Shown here in pieces: positions 50,122 through 59,892 of a stretch of DNA of 64,000 nt; position 1 is the stretch's first letter; each line of letters opens with the position of its first letter. This DNA is from Pseudomonas siliginis. Lineage in GTDB: Bacteria > Pseudomonadota > Gammaproteobacteria > Pseudomonadales > Pseudomonadaceae. The position numbers and the translations under genes are program-made. Under the pieces are notes generated by a model. That model saw only the letters and a program-made list of their open reading frames with translations, had not been told where the DNA came from and made no database searches. The stretch spans positions 186,001 to 250,000 of the forward strand of contig NZ_JAHSTW010000003.1 in NCBI RefSeq assembly GCF_019145195.1, written 5' to 3'.

Positions 50122-51023
50122 ACATGCAAATGGGCGGCGAGGAAATCCATCAGGGCTCTTACGCGTGCGGGCAGATGTCCGCCTTGGCCGACGTAAATCG
50201 CATGAATCTCCGTGACGCTTGCAGGCACGAATGGTTGCAGGACGCAAACCAATCTTCCGGCAGCCAGGTCATCTGCAACCTGGCAGAACCCCAGCCTGGC
50301 TAGCCCTGCGCCCAGCACCGTCAATTCACGCAAGGCGTCGCCATCGCTGACGCGCAGATTGCCTTTTACCGGGTACATACGTTGCTCGCCGCTCTCGTCG
50401 AGCAAGGCCCACTCCATGGCGGGAGGCGAAAAGGTGAAACCCAGACAGTTGTGATCGGCAAGGTCTTGAGGCACCAGCGGAGTGCCCTTGGCCGCCAGGT
50501 AGTCAGGAGATCCTACGATCAGCCCTCTGGATTGCCCGAGTCGTTTCGCCACAAGGTTGGAGTTCTTGAGCGCTCCGGTGCGTATGGCGATATCCGCACG
50601 AGCTTCGATGAGATCGACCACCTCATCGGTGAGGAAAAGTTCGACGCTGACCCCAGGATGTTGATTCATGAACAAGTTGATGATGGGAAGAAAAAGCTGG
50701 CGGCCGATACCCACATTAGAGCTGATTCTGACCACGCCCTGCGGTGCAGAACTGGCAGATGCTTCGCGTTCCGCTTCGTCAAGATCGGCCAGTATGGCAA
50801 CGCTGCGTTCGTAAAAAGCCATTCCTTCTGGCGTCAGCAGTTGCTTGCGCGTGGACCTGTTCAGCAAACGTGCGCCAAGACGGCTTTCCAGGCGCGTCAT
50901 GAGCTTGCTCACGGCAGAGGGGGTTATCGCGCAAGCTCTTGCGGCCGCTGAATAACCTCCGCGTTCCACCACTTTAACGAACACGCTCATCTCGGCGAAG
51001 CAATTGATATCCAGTCGTCGCAT
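50115..51023 (-). CDS. LysR family transcriptional regulator
   Basis: A 302-residue LysR protein with the HTH YSAAARACAITPSAVSKLMTRLESRLGARLLNRSTRK and the effector domain from about 90. It is divergent from the flavodoxin-like gene at 51228 and may regulate it or the MFS gene it overlaps (7 bp). ATG at 51023 has only a weak upstream ribosome site. Confidence 0.9.
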   Translation of the reverse strand: MRRLDINCFAEMSVFVKVVERGGYSAAARACAITPSAVSKLMTRLESRLGARLLNRSTRKQLLTPEGMAFYERSVAILADLDEAEREASASSAPQGVVRISSNVGIGRQLFLPIINLFMNQHPGVSVELFLTDEVVDLIEARADIAIRTGALKNSNLVAKRLGQSRGLIVGSPDYLAAKGTPLVPQDLADHNCLGFTFSPPAMEWALLDESGEQRMYPVKGNLRVSDGDALRELTVLGAGLARLGFCQVADDLAAGRLVCVLQPFVPASVTEIHAIYVGQGGHLPARVRALMDFLAAHLHVH

Positions 51024-51227
51024 GTGAACTCACGTCATAAATCGTGTGCCTGGGCACGGGCTGTTTATCTACCATTTCGCGCGCCTAATATTTTGCCAAC
51101 GCGATATGGAACGGTTGCCGACTTTGCAAGCAAAGAAGTGGCCACTTCCAACCATCGCGCTCTTGCTGTCACGTTGTTTTCTCTAACCGTAGAACATTGC
51201 CAAGTTGATAGCTGCTCGGAGGCTGAA

Positions 51228-51797
51228 ATGACTCACACACTGCAATTAGTACTGATCCATAACAGCAACCAGTCCAACGGCGTAGACACGGCGTTGGTGC
51301 AATGGATTACCGCCGTGGTGCAAGACCGCAGCGAATTTGCGTTGAGCGTGGTAGAGCCGTTTGACCTGAGATTTATAGACGATTTTTCGGAACAACCCGG
51401 TCGTCGAGTGTGCTTGAGAGCGCTAGCGGCAGCAGATGCCTATATCGTCTTGGTGCCCGCACGTCACCTTGGTTACCAGCATGGATTGAAAGTCTTGATG
51501 GCGCGCTGGCCTGAACACCTCCAGGGACGACCTTGTTCATTTGTTGGTTATGGCACCACGACCGGCGGGGAGGATGAGGTCGACGAGCTTGGATGCGAGT
51601 TGTTGAAGCTGCAGGCCATGCCTGTTGGTGGCTATGTGAAGTTCGCTGAGATTGCCGAGCGTCTCGAACAAGGCTTCGGACTGGAGCACTTTGCGCAAGC
51701 ACGGGTTTCGATGGCGCAGTTGTTGATCCAGCTGGCCTGGTGGGCACGGGCGCTGAAAGATGCGCGGGCCTTCTCTCCTTTGCAGAAGTTCGCGTAG
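51228..51797 (+). CDS. NAD(P)H-dependent FMN reductase/flavodoxin-fold protein
   Basis: A 189-residue protein of the NADPH-dependent FMN-reductase (flavodoxin-like) family: LVLIHNSNQSNGVDTALVQWI at the FMN phosphate loop and PARHLGYQHGLKVLMARWP at the second loop. CGGAGGCTGAA gives a good ribosome site. It lies in front of an Atu4866 gene and opposite a LysR gene. Reactions in relatives include quinone and azo reduction. Confidence 0.85.
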   Translation: MTHTLQLVLIHNSNQSNGVDTALVQWITAVVQDRSEFALSVVEPFDLRFIDDFSEQPGRRVCLRALAAADAYIVLVPARHLGYQHGLKVLMARWPEHLQGRPCSFVGYGTTTGGEDEVDELGCELLKLQAMPVGGYVKFAEIAERLEQGFGLEHFAQARVSMAQLLIQLAWWARALKDARAFSPLQKFA

Positions 51798-51945
51798 TCC
51801 GTCGCTTAGACGTTCTGCGAGCGCCTGGAGCATTGGGCAAAACCTGTGCAGGAATTGCATAACGGCACCGCGCCGCGACTTTTTACTCTTGCTTCAAGTC
51901 CTGCTGAACGGCAGGAAACTCTGATCTGAAAACAGGAGTTCTAAA

Positions 51946-52248
51946 ATGTCCGATGTCGAAATTCGCGTAGCCCCTGATGCGCAAGAACACGCCACGGCAA
52001 ATTCAGCCGGCGATCAGGGCAAGTACGTTGGCATGTGGGTGACAGCCGACGGTCATATTCGCCATGAGTTGCTGCCAGGAGGGCGATATGACGAGGCTCG
52101 CGGTCGGCAAAAAAGCGCTTATCAAGGGCGCTACTGGCTGGAAGGCGACCACATCGAGTATGTGGACGATACTGGCTTTACCGCAGACGGAGAGTTTCGA
52201 GATAACGTGCTGTACCACGCGGGCATGGTGTTATATCCGGAGCGCTGA
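51946..52248 (+). CDS. Atu4866 domain-containing protein
   Basis: A 100-residue protein; KYVGMWVTADGHIRHELLPGGRYDEARG...YQGRYWLEGDHIEYVDDTGFTADG is the Atu4866 family pattern, a small beta-barrel of unknown function often found with flavin or oxidoreductase genes. AACAGGAGTTCTAAA precedes the ATG. Followed by a strong terminator. Confidence 0.85.
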   Translation: MSDVEIRVAPDAQEHATANSAGDQGKYVGMWVTADGHIRHELLPGGRYDEARGRQKSAYQGRYWLEGDHIEYVDDTGFTADGEFRDNVLYHAGMVLYPER

Positions 52249-52253
52249 CGCAT

Positions 52254-52282
52254 AAGCCGGAATGAACATTCCGGCTTTTTTA
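52254..52282. terminator. Bidirectional-type terminator
   Basis: AAGCCGGAATG-AA-CATTCCGGCTTTTTTA, a perfect 11-bp stem with T6, between the Atu4866 gene and the convergent flavin reductase. Confidence 0.9.
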
Positions 52283-52293
52283 TTGGTGTCGTA

Positions 52294-52851
52294 TTACGGA
52301 TTCTGTGGGCGGAATTGATCGCGCAAATCCAGGGTTTCGCCCGCCACCATAAATTTCCCCTGCCCGCGGTAATGCAGGGTTTTGGGGTTTTTCACCGACG
52401 TAGCCACATGCGCCTTGACCACTTCCCACACGAACAGACCGTACTCGCCGATAAGATTGGAGTCGAACAGCTTGCACTCGAAATTGGCGTAGCACTCTTT
52501 GATCAACGGGGCCTTTACCCGTTCTGCGGGGGCGGCTGTGAGGTCAAATTGGGCAAACTTGTCGATGGCGCCACCGCTGCTGTTGCCGACGGCAACAACC
52601 TCGTCCACCAATTCGACGGTGGGCACGTTGATGACGCACTGCTGGCTGTTGTGGATCAGCTCGTAGCTGTGGTTTGCACTCCAGATGTAGCAGCCAAACA
52701 GGGCGGGGGAGAACTGCATCATCATGTGCCAACCCATGGTCATTATGTTGGTTTCACCTTGCCAGGCGGAGGTCACCAGGACGATGGGGCCAGTTTCCAG
52801 ATGCTGGCGAACCTCGCTCAAAGGGAAGTCGGATTTTCGAAATGCGGTCAT
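52294..52851 (-). CDS. Flavin reductase family protein
   Basis: A 185-residue FMN-binding split-barrel protein: GPIVLVTSAWQGETNIMTMGWHMMMQFSPALFGCYI and IDKFAQFDLTAAPAERVKAPLIKECYANFECKLFD are typical of the flavin-reductase-like domain (DIM6/NTAB). GGAGGCGCC precedes the ATG at 52851; the frame up to 53031 is an unsupported extension. It should bind FMN and supply reduced flavin or act on small substrates. Divergent from a LysR gene 137 bp away. Confidence 0.9.
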   Translation of the reverse strand: MTAFRKSDFPLSEVRQHLETGPIVLVTSAWQGETNIMTMGWHMMMQFSPALFGCYIWSANHSYELIHNSQQCVINVPTVELVDEVVAVGNSSGGAIDKFAQFDLTAAPAERVKAPLIKECYANFECKLFDSNLIGEYGLFVWEVVKAHVATSVKNPKTLHYRGQGKFMVAGETLDLRDQFRPQNP

Positions 52852-52988
52852 GGCGCCTCCGTGGATCAAAAGAGGATAAACAGTTGTTGTCAGTCGCTTT
52901 CGACAATTCAACTTTCCTGCTTTTTGACATGCATCTCTCCGGCAGCCTTGCTCAGGCTGTCGGATTTTTGCTCTTTTCCCTGAATTGC

Positions 52989-53894
52989 TTACGTCGGCAA
53001 GAGCTGTTCGCCGAACCGCTTGATCAGCCACTGCCCAGCCGGACCGGGCGGCGAGTCGGTTCGATAAATCGCATCGAAGGCGTAGGTGCCGCCTTTACAG
53101 TCGGGCATATCCAGTTCGACCAGGCGTCCTTCGTCCAGGTCAGACTGAACCATGGGCACCGGCATATTCCCCCATCCGATGCCCTCTTTGAGAAGCATGT
53201 GTTTGGCGCCCAGATCCGCCAGTCGCCAAGTGCGAGTACTCACAACGGCAAAGTCCCTGTCACCCGTAAGCGTTGAACGATCCGATAGCACCAATTGAAC
53301 AAACTCTCTGGCAGCGCCAGGGGATTTGGAACACTCGGTTGCAAGCGGGTGTGCAGGCGCTGCGACCGGTATCAATTGAACACTGCCCACGCCGATGCGC
53401 TCGATGCCGTCCAGGCCAATGTCCAGCGGACCGCTGATGCCGACTCCAGCTTTCTTCTCCATCACCAGTTGGGTCACTGCCCCCAAGGCTTCCATGTGCA
53501 AGTGCAGAGTGACTGTGGGAAATTCTTCCCTAAAGGTCCTCAACGCATCGACTACTCGCTCGGCAGGGAGCATTACATCGAGCGCGAGGTGAACTTCTGC
53601 TTCAAGCCCATGCAGCAAACCGGAGACTTTTGCGCGCAGCCCATTTACGCCGTTGGTAATAGTGCGTGCTTCAGCCAGGACGGTTCGACCTGCCTCCGTC
53701 AGTTGCGGTTTGCGCGTGGTTTTGCGGTCAAACAGTGAAACCCCGAGCTGCATCTCCAGATTGGAAATGGAGTAACTCACCACCGATGTCGCGCGATGCA
53801 GTTTTCTGGCCGCAGCGGCAAAACTGCCCACTTCTACAACCGTCAGAAATACTTTCAGTTGATCAAGCGTTGGTGTTCCTGGATCGGAGATCAT
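52989..53894 (-). CDS. LysR family transcriptional regulator
   Basis: A 301-residue LysR protein. HTH: FAAAARKLHRATSVVSYSISNLEMQLGVSLFDRKTTRKPQLT. Its stop lies 137 bp from the flavin reductase start on the same strand, so it may be co-directional with it. It likely controls the reductase or the neighbouring genes. Confidence 0.9.
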   Translation of the reverse strand: MISDPGTPTLDQLKVFLTVVEVGSFAAAARKLHRATSVVSYSISNLEMQLGVSLFDRKTTRKPQLTEAGRTVLAEARTITNGVNGLRAKVSGLLHGLEAEVHLALDVMLPAERVVDALRTFREEFPTVTLHLHMEALGAVTQLVMEKKAGVGISGPLDIGLDGIERIGVGSVQLIPVAAPAHPLATECSKSPGAAREFVQLVLSDRSTLTGDRDFAVVSTRTWRLADLGAKHMLLKEGIGWGNMPVPMVQSDLDEGRLVELDMPDCKGGTYAFDAIYRTDSPPGPAGQWLIKRFGEQLLPT

Positions 53895-53978
53895 TTCTAC
53901 TGTCTCGAACGTTTGGGGAGTACTTGTCCTGATTTTGCAGACAGCAGCATATACGCAAGATTGAGCACTTGATCGGCT

Positions 53979-54545
53979 CTAACAATCAATTGACCGGTTT
54001 GTTTCTTCGGCAAGCCATTCGCTGCGCGTGATCTCCCACACCTCCACCGGCATCGGCCCCGACACAAACTGGCCGTCCCGCGTTTCAACCATCCGCATGC
54101 CTTCATCTTCGGAAATCTTGCGCGAGGCGTGGTTGGCGGCGGCCTTGGGCACCTGCATCAATGGGCGCATCAACGTATCGAACCAGTAGGCATTGATCAC
54201 CTTGCAGGCCTCGCGCATGTAGCCGTTGCCCTGAAACTGAGGGGCGAGCCAGAAGCCTCGATGGTTACCCGGTTGATCAAACAGGCTGATACTGCCGATG
54301 CAGCTCTCGGGCTGAACGCGGGTGCGGATCATCCAGTGCCATTCCTTTGCGGCAGCCATCGCGGGCAGCGCGACATCGCGGACGTAAACAAGCGCGCCGT
54401 CGTCCGGATACGGCCACGGAACGCGGCTGTCGAGATAGCGCACGACCTCCCATTGCGGAAACAATTGTTGCACCGCCGCTGCATCACTCAGTTGCAGCGG
54501 CGTGAGGATCAAGCGGCGGGTGTAAAGCGTGGGGATGCAATCCAT
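53979..54545 (-). CDS. GNAT family N-acetyltransferase (RimJ-like)
   Basis: A 188-residue GNAT of the RimJ/ribosomal-protein acetyltransferase type: LYTRRLILTPLQLSDAAAVQQLFPQ and GYMREACKVINAYWFDTLM with the acetyl-CoA loop QFQGNGY. AAGGA nine bases before the ATG at 54545 decides the start. Substrate unknown, probably a small amine or peptide. Alone on the minus strand, 84 bp from the LysR gene. Confidence 0.88.
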   Translation of the reverse strand: MDCIPTLYTRRLILTPLQLSDAAAVQQLFPQWEVVRYLDSRVPWPYPDDGALVYVRDVALPAMAAAKEWHWMIRTRVQPESCIGSISLFDQPGNHRGFWLAPQFQGNGYMREACKVINAYWFDTLMRPLMQVPKAAANHASRKISEDEGMRMVETRDGQFVSGPMPVEVWEITRSEWLAEETNRSIDC

Positions 54546-54631
54546 GGCAATCAATCCTTGCGAGCAGTGGCGGGCAGGACCGGTACTCTCTCAAACGAGC
54601 AGTTCAAGTGTCGAGCGACCTGTGCGCGGTC

Positions 54632-55636
54632 TCACTCAACTAGTTCGATCAGCTCCCCTCCGTCCTCCTTCAACCGCTGCAAAAACACCTGCGCCTCCAG
54701 CAATTGATACGGAAAATACAGCCCCGGCTTTACCTGCGCTTGCCCATCCAGCCCAACCAGCCGCTCCAGCAACATGGCCACACTGAGCCCGGTCAACGCC
54801 GCTGCGCCTTCGCGGTGAACCACGGCGTGGCGGGTGCGCAATGGCTGGCCATCGTGATCCGTGCCTTCGAGTTCCATGAGTATTTCCGTCGACATCGGCT
54901 GACCCTGACGCCGGGTCGAGCTAATACCGCTGGCGAGGTTGAACTCGACGTTCGGGGCGTCGGTGGCGGCGGCCAGGCCGGTGACGTCGATGGAGGAAAA
55001 GCCGGCGCCCTGCATGATTGTGCCGTCGACGGCGCGGAAGCTGACCTTGGCGTCGTCGCCTTCACGCCAGATGAATTTGCCGTCGCGGCGGGTCAGCGCG
55101 GCGGGCAGCATTTTGTTCAGGTGCTCGAAATCGACGGCTACGGTCGGGCCGCCGCCGTCCTGTTCGTCGACCAGCGCATGAATGCGGATGTCGTGCACGC
55201 GGGCGAATGCCTTGGCGATGTGCAGCGTCGCTACCGTGGTGGCGCCGACCATCCATTCGTAGCCGAGGACAATGGGAGACGCGTCGGGCGAGTGGATGAA
55301 ACTGGCGATCTGCGGGGCGATTTCGAATACGCCGGAAGAGATGCTCAGGTGCGGCACCTTGCGCTTTTGCGCAAAGCGCAGCCCGGCGAGGGCGTGGTCC
55401 ATGTAGAACAGGGCGATGGCGCTGATCGGGCGATCACCCAGTCCCAGATTTTCTGCGCGAGCATCGATGACCACACCCTGGGCATTGCCGATTTGCTCGG
55501 CGGTTTGCTCAGCCTTGGCGAGGTCGCGTCCGCCGATCAGCAAGGGGACGTCGGGATGCGCCGCGCGCAATGCGCGGGCTGTCTGGTGGCCGATGGCGCC
55601 GGAGCCGCCCATGAACAGAATGGGATGAAGTGGCAT
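54632..55636 (-). CDS. NAD(P)-binding protein, saccharopine dehydrogenase-like
   Basis: A 334-residue protein. The N-terminus has a Rossmann GxGxxG-like loop FMGGSGAIGHQTARAL and GGRDLAKAEQTAEQI, as in saccharopine dehydrogenase/NmrA-type proteins; the C-terminal half lacks known catalytic residues I can name. It is annotated in pseudomonads as NAD(P)-dependent oxidoreductase or saccharopine dehydrogenase-like. Substrate unknown. Upstream 114-bp gap to the flavin monooxygenase end. Confidence 0.75.
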   Translation of the reverse strand: MPLHPILFMGGSGAIGHQTARALRAAHPDVPLLIGGRDLAKAEQTAEQIGNAQGVVIDARAENLGLGDRPISAIALFYMDHALAGLRFAQKRKVPHLSISSGVFEIAPQIASFIHSPDASPIVLGYEWMVGATTVATLHIAKAFARVHDIRIHALVDEQDGGGPTVAVDFEHLNKMLPAALTRRDGKFIWREGDDAKVSFRAVDGTIMQGAGFSSIDVTGLAAATDAPNVEFNLASGISSTRRQGQPMSTEILMELEGTDHDGQPLRTRHAVVHREGAAALTGLSVAMLLERLVGLDGQAQVKPGLYFPYQLLEAQVFLQRLKEDGGELIELVE

Positions 55637-55750
55637 GAATCCTCCTCATTTTTCCTGGATTGAAACGTGCTTGGGCTAGACACCCTAGCACGCACTTTCC
55701 AGTTCGCCGGTGCGCTTGGTCTGCGCACCGACGAACGACCACTTGAGGAA

Positions 55751-57574
55751 TCAGCCCAGATGATGGCGCTCTGCAAGGCGATAAACATCGGTGTCGAGGC
55801 CTTCGAAACGGGCTTTCAACTGCAACGCCAAATACAGCGAATAGTGCCGTGACTGATGCAGGTTGCCGCCGTGGAACCAGAGGTTTTGCTGCTGGGTCGG
55901 CTTCCACATGTTGCGCAGTTCACCTTCATACGGGCCGGGGTCGTTGGTGGTGCCGGAACCCAGGCCCCAGCAGCGCCCGACCTTGTCGGCGACTTGCTGG
56001 GAAATCAGCTTCGCGGCCCAGCCGTTCATCGAGCCATAACCTGTCGCATAAACGATGAGATCGGCCGGCAAGCGGCTGCCATCGGTGAGCACCACCGCAT
56101 CCGCTTCGATGCGTTCGACACCGAGGCCCGGCGCGCTCTTGAGCTTGATCGTGCCGTTGGCGATCAGTTCCGAGGCGCCGACGTCGATGTAGTAACCCGA
56201 GCCACGGCGTACGTATTTCATGAACAAACCCGATTCGTCATCGCCGAAATCGAGCATGAAACCCGCCCGGCTCAGGCGTTCATAGAAGTCCTTGTCGCGC
56301 TCCTTGATCGCGTCGAAGATCGGCCGATGAAACTGTGGCATGACCTTGTACGGAATCGAGGCGAACAGCAGGTCGGCCTTGTCCGTGGTCAGCCCCGACT
56401 CGAGCGCCTCTTCGGAATAAAGCCCGCCGAAAACCAGTTCCATCAGGCTGTCCGAACGCACGATGTGCGTGCTCGAACGTTGCACCATGGTCACCTCGGT
56501 GCCGTTTTCCACCAGATCGGCGCAGATGTCGTGGGCTGAATTGTTCGCGCCGATGACCACTGCGCGCTTGCCTTTCCACGCATCGCCGCCGGGGTGACGG
56601 CTGGAGTGATGTTGCTGGCCCTGGAAGTTTTCGGCGCCTGGATACACCGGCACATTCGGTACGCCAGACATGCCGGTGGCGAGGATCAGTTGCGTCGGTT
56701 GCAGGGTGACGGGCTCGCCGTTGCGCAGGACCTCCACGGTCCAGCGGCCAGTCTCTTCGTCAAACGTAGCGCCGAGGCACTCAGTGCGCGGCCAATAGTT
56801 GAGTTCCATGACCTTGGTGTACATCTCCAGCCAGTCGCCGATCTGGTCTTTCGGGGTGAACACCGGCCAGTGGTCGGGGAAGGGCAGGTAGGGCATGTGG
56901 TCGTACCAGACCGGGTCGTGCAGGCACAGCGACTTGTAGCGGCCGCGCCATTGATCGCCGGGGCGTTCGGCTTTGTCGATGATCAGCGTCGGTACGCCCA
57001 TGCGTTTGAGCCTTGCGCCGAGGCCGAGCCCGCCCTGACCGCCGCCGACGATCAGGCAGTACGGTTGCGTGGTGATGCCCAGCGCCGCTTCTTCATCGCG
57101 GCGGCGCTCCAGCCAGTTGCGCTTGTCAGCGTGGGCATGGCCGTGGCTCGCGCCCATCGGCCGGCGGCGGCCGCTGGGTTCTTCGAAGCCTTTGAGTTCG
57201 CGCATGGTGGTCAGCAGCGTCCAGCACAGACCGTCCTTCAGGCGCACGTAGCCTTTGCCGCGCGCCGAGTCGGTTTCCAGGCTCATCCAGCCTTCAAGCA
57301 CGCCATCGCTAAGCGTGGCTTCACCTTCGAGTTGCCAGCGTTCGGGCCGGGTCTGCTCAAGGCGTGTTTCGAGCATGTCGCGAATCGCCGGTTTGCCTTC
57401 CAGGGTGACGAGGTTCCAGCTGAACAGCAGCAAGTCACGCCAGTGGCATTCTTCGGCAAACAGCTCCAGCGTGCCGTCCACATCTCGTTGCGCCAGACGT
57501 CCGCCGAGGCGTTCGACCCAAGCGGCGAGTTGCGCTGTTGGCGATTGCAAAGGGGTTTCAATAGCGATGTTCAT
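55751..57574 (-). CDS. Flavin-containing monooxygenase with N-terminal SnoaL-like domain
   Basis: A 607-residue NAD(P)/FAD-dependent oxidoreductase. An N-terminal SnoaL/NTF2-like domain (about 10-130, WVERLGGRLAQRDVDGTLELFAEECHWRDLL) is fused to an FMO core: GGGQGGLGLGARLKRMG (FAD), IVIGANNSAHDICADLVENG (NADP), and FxGxxxHxxx-type signature near HHSSRHPGG. AGTGGCCCC/GGGAG give the ribosome site at 57574. Divergent from a sigma-54 activator, with palindromes in between. It probably hydroxylates a small aromatic or alkyl substrate. Confidence 0.9.
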   Translation of the reverse strand: MNIAIETPLQSPTAQLAAWVERLGGRLAQRDVDGTLELFAEECHWRDLLLFSWNLVTLEGKPAIRDMLETRLEQTRPERWQLEGEATLSDGVLEGWMSLETDSARGKGYVRLKDGLCWTLLTTMRELKGFEEPSGRRRPMGASHGHAHADKRNWLERRRDEEAALGITTQPYCLIVGGGQGGLGLGARLKRMGVPTLIIDKAERPGDQWRGRYKSLCLHDPVWYDHMPYLPFPDHWPVFTPKDQIGDWLEMYTKVMELNYWPRTECLGATFDEETGRWTVEVLRNGEPVTLQPTQLILATGMSGVPNVPVYPGAENFQGQQHHSSRHPGGDAWKGKRAVVIGANNSAHDICADLVENGTEVTMVQRSSTHIVRSDSLMELVFGGLYSEEALESGLTTDKADLLFASIPYKVMPQFHRPIFDAIKERDKDFYERLSRAGFMLDFGDDESGLFMKYVRRGSGYYIDVGASELIANGTIKLKSAPGLGVERIEADAVVLTDGSRLPADLIVYATGYGSMNGWAAKLISQQVADKVGRCWGLGSGTTNDPGPYEGELRNMWKPTQQQNLWFHGGNLHQSRHYSLYLALQLKARFEGLDTDVYRLAERHHLG

Positions 57575-57696
57575 GGGGCCACTCCCGATCTTGTTGTTTT
57601 GGTAAGCCATGGCATCAGAGCAAGGCTTGGGCCATCTCCTTGAAAGACGCGGGCCAGAGCGTTTGATGCAAAGGCCGACAAGGCTTTGGCACAGGC

Positions 57697-57737
57697 GACA
57701 TGTCACAAATTCGAGATTCGCGGATGACACTGTGTCA
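57697..57737. promoter_or_regulatory. Candidate upstream activator sites for the sigma-54 regulator
   Basis: GACATGTC followed by AC at 57697-57706 and a perfect palindrome TGACACTGTGTCA at 57725-57737, sharing the TGTCAC half-site. They lie in the divergent gap between the monooxygenase and the AcoR-type gene. On the minus strand, CTGGCCCGCGTCTTTCA at about 57638-57654 is a loose match to the -24/-12 sigma-54 box (TGGCAC-N5-TTGC with two deviations). Confidence 0.5.
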
Positions 57738-57821
57738 CTCGGCGCGAAATTCCCCCGCAACGAGCTTTTCATCTAAGCTGCGGACACACCCGTGTCTTCA
57801 CCGAAGCGGAGAACAACAACA

Positions 57822-59711
57822 ATGAAACCGGCCTCGATCAACGCCCACGCGCGCCAGGTACTGCAAGCCGTGCAGGGCTCTGTTGCCAGCCACAGCGCGG
57901 CGGCAGACCTGGCGATCACCCGTTCGTGGCGGCGTTGCCTGGATCAATACCAGCTCGATCCGGCCAGCCGCCGCGCGCCGGATGTGCTCGAACAGGCGCG
58001 TTTGCGCGAACACCGTGCGCCGCTGGAACACATCATTTCCGTTGCGCACTGGCAGATGAACAGCCTGCACCAGCAACTGGGACGTGACGGCAATGTCGTG
58101 CTGCTCACCGATGCGCGCGGCGTGGCGATCGACAGCGTGTTCAACGAAGCCGAACGCGGCGAGTTCCAGCGCTCCGGGCTGTGGCTCGGCTCGGTCTGGA
58201 GCGAGGAGCACGAGGGCACCAACGGCGTCGGCACCTGCCTGGTCGAGCGCCAGCACGTGACCATTCGCCGCGACGAGCATTTCCGTGGCCAGCACGTCGG
58301 CCTGACCTGTTCGGCCAGCCCGATATTCGACGCCAGCGGTGAGTTGCTCGCGGTGCTCAACCTGTCCTCCGTGCGCGAGGAAAGCAGCCTTGAGCAACGC
58401 TTCAAGGCCATGGCGCTGACCAATCTGTCGGCCAGGTTGATCGAGAGCTGTTTTTTCCTTGGCCACGATCCGCAGCGCTATTTGCTGCGGTTTCATCCCG
58501 ACGCCGGGTTTGTCGGGCTGCTGGGTGAAGGCCTGCTCAGCTTCGACGAGAGTGCGCGGATCTGTTCGGTGAATGCGGCGGCGCTGGATCTGTTGGGCCT
58601 GAGCCGCGAGCAGATGGTCGGGCAGTCGTTGACGATGCTGCTGGAAACGCCGATGGAGCAGTTGCTCGAACAGGCCAGTGCTCAGGCGCACGTCTGCTGG
58701 CCGATGCGCCTGGCCGACGGGCGCTTGTTCTACGGCCAGTTGCGCGAACCGATCCGCTCCGCGCCGTTGACCCTTGCGCCTGTCCCGCCAATCAAGGATG
58801 AGCGCGTGTGCCTGGAAGACCCGCGCCTGCAACGCGGATTCGCTCGCGCGTTGCGTGTACTGGAGCGTGACGTGCCGGTGTTTCTGCAGGGTGAAACCGG
58901 CACCGGCAAGGAGGCTTTTGCGGCAGCGCTGCATCGCGCCAGCTCCCGCGCCGGCCAGCCGTTTGTCGCGATCAACTGCGCGGCGATCCCCGAGACGCTG
59001 ATTGAAAGCGAGCTGTTCGGCTATCGCGGCGGCAGCTTCACCGGCGCGCGCAAGGACGGCATGGTCGGCAAGCTTGAGCAAGCCCATGGCGGCATTCTGT
59101 TTCTCGACGAAATCGGCGACATGCCCCTCGCGCTACAGACCCGTCTGCTGCGGGTGCTCGAAGAGCGCCAGGTTGTGCCGCTGGGCAGCGCAACGCCGCG
59201 ACCGCTTGATGTACGCCTGATCAGCGCCAGTCACCAGAATCTGCCAGCCTGCGTGGCCGACGGACGCCTGCGCGAGGACCTGTTCTATCGCATTGGCGGT
59301 TTCGCCGTGGAACTGCCGCCGCTGCGCGAGCGTTCCGACAAGGGCCGTCTGCTCGACCTCCTGCTGCGCGAAGAAGCGGCGGGCGCCACTGTGCGGCTGC
59401 AAGCGGGAGTTCGAGAGCGCTTGCTGGCGCAGCCTTGGCCGGGCAACGTCCGGCAACTGCGCACCTGTTTGCGTACGTTGGTGGCGTTGGCAGTGGAAGG
59501 CCGGGTCACGCTGGAGGACGTGCACGAGTTACTGCCCGCAAGTGACGACCAACCTGTTGACGATCCACTGGGCGTATCCGAACGGCAAACTCTGCTCAGC
59601 ATGATCGAAGCTGAACACTGGCATGTCGCGCGAGTTGCCCGTCGTCTGGGGATCAGCCGCAATACGCTGTACCGCAAGCTTCGTCAGCATGGGATCACCC
59701 GACCTGGTTGA
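57822..59711 (+). CDS. Sigma-54-dependent Fis-family regulator, AcoR-like
   Basis: A 629-residue enhancer-binding activator. An N-terminal GAF region (about 60-210, with VVLLTDARGVAIDSVFNEAERG and SEEHEGTNGVGTCL), a PAS-like middle, then an AAA+ domain with Walker A GETGTGKE, the GAFTGA loop as GSFTGA, Walker B GGILFLDEIGD, and a C-terminal Fis-type HTH (HWHVARVARRLGISRNTLYRKL). It acts with RpoN. Start at ATG 57822 with GGAG 14 bases before; GTG 57792 is possible. Divergent from the flavin monooxygenase, the probable target. Confidence 0.93.
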   Translation: MKPASINAHARQVLQAVQGSVASHSAAADLAITRSWRRCLDQYQLDPASRRAPDVLEQARLREHRAPLEHIISVAHWQMNSLHQQLGRDGNVVLLTDARGVAIDSVFNEAERGEFQRSGLWLGSVWSEEHEGTNGVGTCLVERQHVTIRRDEHFRGQHVGLTCSASPIFDASGELLAVLNLSSVREESSLEQRFKAMALTNLSARLIESCFFLGHDPQRYLLRFHPDAGFVGLLGEGLLSFDESARICSVNAAALDLLGLSREQMVGQSLTMLLETPMEQLLEQASAQAHVCWPMRLADGRLFYGQLREPIRSAPLTLAPVPPIKDERVCLEDPRLQRGFARALRVLERDVPVFLQGETGTGKEAFAAALHRASSRAGQPFVAINCAAIPETLIESELFGYRGGSFTGARKDGMVGKLEQAHGGILFLDEIGDMPLALQTRLLRVLEERQVVPLGSATPRPLDVRLISASHQNLPACVADGRLREDLFYRIGGFAVELPPLRERSDKGRLLDLLLREEAAGATVRLQAGVRERLLAQPWPGNVRQLRTCLRTLVALAVEGRVTLEDVHELLPASDDQPVDDPLGVSERQTLLSMIEAEHWHVARVARRLGISRNTLYRKLRQHGITRPG

Positions 59712-59892
59712 AGACAATCGCGATCATTTGCGTTAATTCGCTGTTGATTGCGTGCATTGCCGGGAAATTGCTTGGATCCAATCATTAACTCACTATATCG
59801 CACGCCGACAAGCGGTAGGCTGAGCCTATTGCTTAAAGTGATGGCGCAATGACATATTGCAGCACCTTTCCTCACTTCAAGATGTACCGAAA

